Positions 39,275 through 45,313 of a stretch of 45,313 nucleotides of DNA are shown one piece after another. Position 1 is the first letter of the stretch, and each line of letters begins with the position of its first letter. Location: NCBI GenBank assembly GCA_019163335.1, contig JAFLKM010000060.1, positions 1 through 45,313 of the forward strand, in the 5' to 3' direction. The notes beneath the pieces are model-generated. The model did no database searches. It was not told the origin of the DNA and saw only the letters and a list, made by a program, of their open reading frames with translations. A program made the translations under genes and the position numbers. The DNA is from Desulfobulbaceae bacterium (GTDB lineage: Bacteria > Desulfobacterota > Desulfobulbia > Desulfobulbales > Desulfocapsaceae).

Positions 39275-42001
39275 ATGGCAAAACCAAAAATCATCGACGT
39301 TACCGAGCAAAAACGTTTAAACGAGGCACGCGAGGCCGCAGTTCCCTGGAAAAAATGGGGGCCCTATCTCAGCGAGCGACAGTGGGGCACGGTGCGGGAG
39401 GACTACAGCGAGGACGGCAACGCCTGGGACTATTTCACCCATGACCAGGCTCGCTCACGGGCCTATCGCTGGGGCGAGGACGGACTGGGAGGGATATGTG
39501 ACGACAGGCAGCGCCTGTGCTTTGCCCTCGCGTTGTGGAATGAGCGGGACCCCATCCTCAAGGAGCGGATGTTCGGTTTGACCAACAGCCAGGGCAACCA
39601 TGGTGAGGATGTGAAGGAGTATTACTTCTACCTCGACAGCACCCCCACCCACTCTTACATGAAGTATCTCTACAAGTATCCCCAGCGGGAGTTCCCCTAC
39701 CAGGATCTGATCGAGAAAAATCGGGCACGGTCTCGGAGTGAGTTAGAATACGAACTGCTCGACACGGGCGTGTTCGACGATAACCACTACTTTGACGTGT
39801 TCGTGGAATACGCCAAAGAGGGTCCGGAGGATGTGCTCATCAGGATCACCGTGCACAATCGCGGCCCGCAAGCAGCGCGGCTTCGTCTGTTGCCGACGCT
39901 CTGGTTCCGCAATACCTGGTCCTGGGGAAATGGAGATCCCAAGCCGTCCCTGCGGGAGGTAGAACCGGGAGTCATTCTAGCCTCGCATCATGAACTGGGT
40001 GAGTATTGGCTCTATTGTGACGGCTCTCCGGAATTGCTGTTCACCGAAAACGAGTCCAACACCCTGCTTCTCTGGGGCCAACCCAGCACTACGCCTTACG
40101 TCAAGGATAGCTTCCATGCCGCTCTCATCTCGGGACAGGATGCGGCGGTGAATCCCGACAAGACGGGAACGAAGGTCGCGGCCCACTTTATGCTCGAGGT
40201 GGATGGCGGCGGCAGCCGGACGGTCTGCCTGCGACTTACGGACTCTCCGACCAAGAAGGCCTTTCACCGCTTCGAGCAGATCTTCAAGAACCGGATTGCA
40301 GAAGCGGACGAATTCTATCAGAGGATTACGCCGTCGTCGCTCAATGAAGACGAGCGTCGCGTCCATCGTCAGGCGATGGCCGGAATGCTTTGGGGCAAGC
40401 AATTCTACCACTTCGATCTCGAGCAGTGGTTGATGGAGCACAAAAGCCATCCCCTGCTGGAATCCGCCAGGAAAGGGGTGCGAAATACAGAGTGGTTCCA
40501 CATGCTCAACGCCGACGTCATCTCCATGCCCGACAAGTGGGAGTACCCCTGGTATGCGGCCTGGGATCTGGCCTTCCACACGATTGCCCTGTCTCTGGTG
40601 GATTTTGACTTCGCCAAGGAGCAGCTCCTGCTGATGTTGCGTAATCTTTATTTCCATCCCAACGGTCAGATTCCTGCCTATGAGTGGAACTTCAGCGACG
40701 TCAACCCGCCGGTCCATGCCTGGGCCACCCTCTGGCTGTACAGATACGAACAAAGCCTGGGACGGGCCGACCTGCGTTTTCTGGAGCGATCCTTTCAGGG
40801 CTTGATGCTGAACTTCAACTGGTGGGTGAACCGCAAGGACCCTGCCGGACGCAATGTCTTTGCCGGCGGCTTTCTCGGGCTGGACAACATTGGCGTCTTC
40901 GACCGCAGCGCAAAGCTTCCCACGGGCGGCTCGCTGGAACAGGCGGACGGGACAGCCTGGATGGCCTTTTATTGCCAGAACATGCTGGAGATGGCGCTGA
41001 TCCTGTGTGAATACGACCCCATCTACGAAGAGATCGCCTTTAAGTTCATCCAGCACTTCATGTGGATCGCCTACGCCATGGACCGCATCGGCGAACATCA
41101 CGACGAGATGTGGGACGAAGAAGACGGGTTCTTCTACGACCTGCTGCGGCTGCCGGACGGTCAGGCCTTACGGTTGAAAGTCCGGTCGCTGGTGGGTTTA
41201 CTGCCGCTCTGTGCCTCCACGGTATTTGAGGCAGACGCCGTGACCCGCTATCCGAAGCTGATGGAAATGATCGCCCTGTTCAAGAAACGTCATCCCGAGC
41301 TGGTATCCCATGTGGCTCCCACCGACGAAGGGTTTATCGGCTACAAAGGACGGCGACTGCTGTCCATCCTCAACCGGAAGAAACTGGAGCGGGTGCTTGG
41401 CTATATGCTCGATGAGAAAGAATTCCTGAGTCCGCACGGCATACGCTCACTCTCGCGCTATCACCAGGACCACCCTTTCCTGTTCCAGGTGGGGCACGAG
41501 GAGTATAAGGTGCAGTACCTGCCCGCCGAATCAAACACCGGGATGTTCGGCGGCAACTCCAACTGGCGGGGACCGGTATGGATGCCGGTCAATGCGCTGA
41601 TCATTCGCGCCCTGATGAATCTTTACAATTTCTACGGTGACGAGTTCAAGGTGGAGTGTCCGACCGGATCCGGCCAGGTCATGAACCTGTTTGAAGTGGC
41701 GCATGAGATCAGCCGCCGGCTGACAGGCACGTTTCTGCGCAATGCCGATGGACAGCGGCCGGTTTATGGAGGGACCGCCAAGTTTCAGGAAGATCCGCAC
41801 TGGCGGGATTTGATCCTGTTCTATGAATATTTTCACGGCGACAATGGAGCCGGACTCGGGGCCAGCCACCAGACAGGGTGGACCGGACTGGTCGCCCCCC
41901 TCCTCGACATCTTCGGACGTCTTGATGCCAAAACCTATCTGGACGCAGAACGTACCCATGCCTTCGAACGGTTAGTAAAAGAACAAGTGGGTGGAAAATA
42001 G
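39275..42001 (+). CDS. Large glycosidase of GH63 (glucosidase) type
   Basis: A 908-residue protein with an N-terminal beta-sandwich region and a C-terminal (alpha/alpha)6 barrel as in GH63. Motifs: YAAWDLAFHTIALSLVD with the Asp expected as general acid, AYEWNFSDVNPPVHAWATL, SNWRGPVWMPVNALI near the catalytic base, and FHGDNGAGLGASHQTGWTGL. GH63 enzymes split glucose from alpha-glucosides, in bacteria often of unknown physiological substrate. There is no signal peptide, so cytosolic. The ATG at 39275 follows AAAGGAG; a frame open from 39242 would add 11 residues. No sugar-uptake genes are nearby. Confidence 0.88.
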   Translation: MAKPKIIDVTEQKRLNEAREAAVPWKKWGPYLSERQWGTVREDYSEDGNAWDYFTHDQARSRAYRWGEDGLGGICDDRQRLCFALALWNERDPILKERMFGLTNSQGNHGEDVKEYYFYLDSTPTHSYMKYLYKYPQREFPYQDLIEKNRARSRSELEYELLDTGVFDDNHYFDVFVEYAKEGPEDVLIRITVHNRGPQAARLRLLPTLWFRNTWSWGNGDPKPSLREVEPGVILASHHELGEYWLYCDGSPELLFTENESNTLLLWGQPSTTPYVKDSFHAALISGQDAAVNPDKTGTKVAAHFMLEVDGGGSRTVCLRLTDSPTKKAFHRFEQIFKNRIAEADEFYQRITPSSLNEDERRVHRQAMAGMLWGKQFYHFDLEQWLMEHKSHPLLESARKGVRNTEWFHMLNADVISMPDKWEYPWYAAWDLAFHTIALSLVDFDFAKEQLLLMLRNLYFHPNGQIPAYEWNFSDVNPPVHAWATLWLYRYEQSLGRADLRFLERSFQGLMLNFNWWVNRKDPAGRNVFAGGFLGLDNIGVFDRSAKLPTGGSLEQADGTAWMAFYCQNMLEMALILCEYDPIYEEIAFKFIQHFMWIAYAMDRIGEHHDEMWDEEDGFFYDLLRLPDGQALRLKVRSLVGLLPLCASTVFEADAVTRYPKLMEMIALFKKRHPELVSHVAPTDEGFIGYKGRRLLSILNRKKLERVLGYMLDEKEFLSPHGIRSLSRYHQDHPFLFQVGHEEYKVQYLPAESNTGMFGGNSNWRGPVWMPVNALIIRALMNLYNFYGDEFKVECPTGSGQVMNLFEVAHEISRRLTGTFLRNADGQRPVYGGTAKFQEDPHWRDLILFYEYFHGDNGAGLGASHQTGWTGLVAPLLDIFGRLDAKTYLDAERTHAFERLVKEQVGGK

Positions 42002-42240
42002 ACAGACAGGAAGCAAAGCAGGTAATCAAGCAATGAGATAGCAGCACGAGGGAGGTATGGTGAACATCAATCCTTTCGTGGCAACAGACAGGTCATTGAT
42101 TTGGAGTCTATCGGGGCCGGATTGATGTTGGAATAAAGAAAAACCTGGAAACCTCTTCATATTCGATGAAATTCCAGCAGTTTGGACCAACACTCCCTAT
42201 GAGGAGTTACCCCATAGAGGATGCGCCTGCCAGTGCCGAA
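42002..42240. other. Convergent intergenic region, no gene
   Basis: About 240 bp between the glycosidase stop and the autotransporter stop. Only an imperfect pair, CTCCCTATG/CATAGAGG, with a weak loop, is visible near 42190-42220. No clear terminator. Confidence 0.4.
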
Positions 42241-45200
42241 TTAGAACCTTATCGAAAGGCCCAGCTTTCCGCCGATACCTGTGAGACCATTGCCGAACAT
42301 GGCAGTCGAACGACCGAAAAATGAGATGTTGTCTTTGACAATATCAAGGCCAATTCCTGCGTCGCAGGTTGTTCCAGGAAGACTGCTTGTCAAACCGTAA
42401 TCTGCAAAACCATTTGACAAGGTTGCAGTGAAACCATCGAGAAGTTCGTGGTTAACCCCGAAGGTTCCAGAAAGTGTGACGGCCATGTCATTGGCCATGT
42501 TGAAGTTTTCGCCGATGCGCAAAGCTGAGCGGGCAGTTAAGCTCTCAGCATTTTCGAATTGAATGTTTGCACCTGGTATTGATATATCATCGATGGAGCT
42601 TGAGATGTGTGAAAGAGCCACAGACGGATCAATAAAAATTGGCCCTGTTTCAAAACGGTATCCCGTTTCAAACCTTGCACCAAAGCTGTTGGCGTTGACA
42701 TCGGAGACTGAACCAGCCGTTCCTAAAGTGGCTGACATGTCAAGCAAATCGGCTTGTACGACGGCGTCTACATAGAATTGATTATTGATGTAACTTGCAT
42801 AGGCCCCGAGCACTGGCCCTTCGAACCTCGCTTTGGAACCACTGGCGTTAAAATCACTGTCAGCATTGGCGTAGCCCCCCATAGCGCCGACAACGAGGAT
42901 GCCGTTGCCTGGCAGGAAAAAGCTACCATGATCTGCTCCTAACAAGAATCCTCCCAAAACTTGGTCAAAGTCGGTATCGTGATTGAAAGTTGAGCCACCA
43001 ACAGGGTGCACACCTGAACGATCATATGAAATATCACTGGCGAACCCCTTACCCCACATGCCGGGGCCTTCGCCATTGGCGGTTTCCGTGAGGCCTGCGG
43101 GCTTGACAGATGTGGATCGTGGTGAGGGTGAAGAACGGCTAAAGCTTGCACGGAGGTCGCCCTGGCGATCTGACCAAGTATCGAAACTAGACAACATGAC
43201 CGATATGGCAGGACTGAGTAAATCTGGAAGCGTTGCCGCAACAGAGCTGGGACCGTCAGATCTCAGCACAAATTCAGACGCCGTTCCTTCGCCATTTGCC
43301 GTGAGGGCGAGGTCATAGGTGAACAAGCCACTTTCGATAGGCCCACCATCAAGAATGACGTTGGCAAGTGATACGGAGCCGTTCACGTCAATCAATGCAA
43401 TGCCGGCTGGGTTTGATGCACCGCCAGCGGGGGTAACATTGTTAACCACAAGGCGAGTGACACCGGACATACTGCCATTGATCGTCAAGAGATCAGCTGC
43501 CGAACCAGGACCACCAAGGGCTGCATCCACGACCAATTTCGAGCCAGCGCCAGCGACAAAGTCTCCGTTGATGGTCAAACGATCGCCGGTGAATGTTGGG
43601 CCTCCGGCATAGTGCGCGTTGCTTAGAGTGATCAGTCCATTATTTTCAAAACGTGCATTGGAAACCGTTACATTGCCCATTGTGTCGCCACCGACAAAAG
43701 ATGTAGCGCCAACATTTGCCGTCAAATCGCCTACGCCGAAGACGCCATTGTTAACAATGCGGTTGTTGCCCCCGCCCAGGGTGCCGACCGTCGCCGCGCC
43801 GCCACCAAGGCCAGCAAGCCACGTTACATCGTTAATAAATGTTTCATCGCCATCACCACCAACCAACGCACCAAAAATGTCGCCATGGGCGTTGATGACA
43901 TTGGTCGTACCTGCTGCGCTTAGTAACGAAATGGCTATGCCTTGAAGTCCACCAATCGAGCCCCCGGCATCAAGATTGATCGTGACATTACCCTGTTGCC
44001 CAAGGATATCGACGCCACTGTCTGCGCCAATGACGTTGCCGGAAAGATTAAGCAGTGTTGTGCCGCCTGTATTTGAAATATGAATGGCGTCCCCTGCTGC
44101 GTAGCCTAGTGGTACGTCAGGAGTGAAGGTGCGGCCCGTCACATTGTGCGCGGTGACAACAACGTTACCGGCCAAAGTGTTGGATATAACGATGCCGGCA
44201 TTGCCGCCTTCCACATCGTGCATAGTAGCCGTCACATTGCCAACGGTTGTGTTAGCAACCACTATGCCGGGAGAATAGATGGATGTGAGATCGCGAGCGA
44301 TCAAGTTAACATCGCCTGTAGTTGTACTCGTTGCCACCATGCTGGTCCAAAGGCTGTCAATGTCACGTGCCGTGAGGTTCACATTTCCCAGCGCCGTGTC
44401 GAACACGCGGACGCCAAAGCCGTTTGATACCAAGTCATTGGCGTTGACCGTCACGTTGCCAGAGAGCGTTTTTTCAACATAAACTACCGTATTCTTATCC
44501 GATGAAACGACTTCAGTGTTCGCTTTGTTATGAAAGTCATTGAGAGTCACAGCGACGTCACCGTTGTTACGCATAATGGACACGCCACCATACATGTTGG
44601 AGGCATCGCCAGCCACAGCAACAGTGGTCTTGCCAACCACGTCTTGGATGTACGCAATTCGCCCCTCAACCTCACCAGTTGACGTAATCGAATTAAGCTT
44701 TAAATCAACATCACCGATGACTTTTTTGGTTAAGTCACCGATTTCAAAGGCCACTTCACCACCAGAAGAACCACTCTCGGGTCCTCCCATCACCACGTTC
44801 AAATCGCTGTTGCCACCGACAGTAACATCGCCATTGACACCAGTAATCGACGCACCATAGTCCCCATGCGGCATAAAATTGAAGGTCCCTCCGTCGACTG
44901 TCACATCGCCTTCGATAACGTCTTCAATGCGCAATTTACCCGCCTCCAGCAGATTGGCGTCAAAATCAACAGACCCTTTAGTGACCGCAACAATTCCAAC
45001 ATCTCCGGAAACATTCTTCAAATCAAGTGTAACAGCGCCGCTATACACATCACGGATAAAAATAGCCGAACTGCCAAAAATTGACCCTGGGTACTCTGGC
45101 AAGGCAGCAATGGTTCCAGTCGAGTTAAGGTAAACGCCGCCAGCCGCAGGAGAACCGGTCACGCCAACACGAGAAATTGTTATAGTTTGAGGCCCGCCAA

Positions 45201-45313
45201 TAAAATCCAAGTCAGCGTCGCCAGTATTTGTCACATCATGGACATTAAAATCCACACTGCCTAGGAGTCTGTCGGAACGAGAGTTTGCAACATCGTTGAG
45301 TTTTTGGCTGGTC
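42241..45313 (-). CDS. Autotransporter, C-terminal part (truncated by window end)
   Basis: The frame is open from the window edge, with more than 1,020 residues visible and no start. The last 275 residues (from about GMWGKGFASDISYDRSG) are an outer-membrane beta-barrel ending SIRF, the terminal aromatic expected of an autotransporter translocator. The passenger is a beta-helix of Gly/Asn/Val-rich repeats of roughly 24 residues, best seen as GNVNLTARDI, GDVNLIARDL, GNVTATMHDV, GNVVVTAHNV. Type V proteins are surface-exposed adhesins or enzymes; no catalytic motif is seen here. A GTG at 45255 lies in the frame, but the coding frame continues above it, so the true start is outside. Confidence 0.9.
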   Translation of the reverse strand, partial: TSQKLNDVANSRSDRLLGSVDFNVHDVTNTGDADLDFIGGPQTITISRVGVTGSPAAGGVYLNSTGTIAALPEYPGSIFGSSAIFIRDVYSGAVTLDLKNVSGDVGIVAVTKGSVDFDANLLEAGKLRIEDVIEGDVTVDGGTFNFMPHGDYGASITGVNGDVTVGGNSDLNVVMGGPESGSSGGEVAFEIGDLTKKVIGDVDLKLNSITSTGEVEGRIAYIQDVVGKTTVAVAGDASNMYGGVSIMRNNGDVAVTLNDFHNKANTEVVSSDKNTVVYVEKTLSGNVTVNANDLVSNGFGVRVFDTALGNVNLTARDIDSLWTSMVATSTTTGDVNLIARDLTSIYSPGIVVANTTVGNVTATMHDVEGGNAGIVISNTLAGNVVVTAHNVTGRTFTPDVPLGYAAGDAIHISNTGGTTLLNLSGNVIGADSGVDILGQQGNVTINLDAGGSIGGLQGIAISLLSAAGTTNVINAHGDIFGALVGGDGDETFINDVTWLAGLGGGAATVGTLGGGNNRIVNNGVFGVGDLTANVGATSFVGGDTMGNVTVSNARFENNGLITLSNAHYAGGPTFTGDRLTINGDFVAGAGSKLVVDAALGGPGSAADLLTINGSMSGVTRLVVNNVTPAGGASNPAGIALIDVNGSVSLANVILDGGPIESGLFTYDLALTANGEGTASEFVLRSDGPSSVAATLPDLLSPAISVMLSSFDTWSDRQGDLRASFSRSSPSPRSTSVKPAGLTETANGEGPGMWGKGFASDISYDRSGVHPVGGSTFNHDTDFDQVLGGFLLGADHGSFFLPGNGILVVGAMGGYANADSDFNASGSKARFEGPVLGAYASYINNQFYVDAVVQADLLDMSATLGTAGSVSDVNANSFGARFETGYRFETGPIFIDPSVALSHISSSIDDISIPGANIQFENAESLTARSALRIGENFNMANDMAVTLSGTFGVNHELLDGFTATLSNGFADYGLTSSLPGTTCDAGIGLDIVKDNISFFGRSTAMFGNGLTGIGGKLGLSIRF

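Noticed and set aside
39977-41101. 374-codon minus-strand frame inside the glycosidase
   Set aside because: Antisense shadow of a clearly coding GH63-like gene, an effect of GC-rich codon bias.

Overview
The window looks like a chromosomal segment of an anaerobic, Gram-negative, probably diazotrophic bacterium. The best guess is a Desulfobacterota (Desulfobulbales-like) genome. This is inferred from the gene set: a one-chain pyruvate:ferredoxin oxidoreductase, a molybdopterin oxidoreductase, a methyl-accepting protein with a hemerythrin domain, nifA and nifV, EF-P with EpmA, and many conserved proteins of unknown function. No rRNA or marker gene is present to prove the lineage.

Layout. 1-3.2 kb: a FitAB/VapBC-type toxin-antitoxin pair on the minus strand, then a chalcone-isomerase-like protein, a DUF3833-type lipoprotein and a frameshifted SRPBCC gene. 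This block lies on the 3' side of a tRNA-Arg(CCG) at 3.5 kb and may be an island edge. 3.8-8.7 kb: an MscS channel converging on a minus-strand uvrD-folC-HNH group. 8.8-15.3 kb: small conserved proteins, a GGDEF diguanylate cyclase, nagZ coupled to a double-TM2 membrane protein, a DUF493 protein, and the hemerythrin chemoreceptor, which sits just downstream of a fused pabB-pabC gene (15.4-17.3 kb). 17.9-25.5 kb: a CBS-domain protein and PFOR, converging on a methyltransferase-molybdopterin oxidoreductase pair. 25.7-30.1 kb: FKBP isomerase, shikimate kinase, ArfB, a SprT-like/DUF2786 fusion, and efp-epmA. 30.3-33.4 kb: MFS transporter, rhodanese, a small conserved protein and a ChrB-type protein. 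33.7-38.2 kb: nifA behind a clear -24/-12 promoter, an unrecognised gene, then nifV. 38.3-42.0 kb: a potassium-channel-like protein and a large GH63-like glycosidase. 42.2 kb to the end: the C-terminal 1,000 or so residues of an autotransporter that runs off the window.

The most unusual content is non-coding. A roughly 75-80 bp hairpin repeat with a conserved CCCCGAtGAACGGGAT head occurs five times between genes. Two direct copies exactly bracket the unknown gene between nifA and nifV. A second, roughly 125 bp element occurs twice, both times between convergent genes. Its core is conserved while its terminal arms differ in sequence but remain self-complementary within each copy. A 46-bp perfect palindrome lies beside one of these.

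All functional names come from reading motifs in the translations. No database search was possible.
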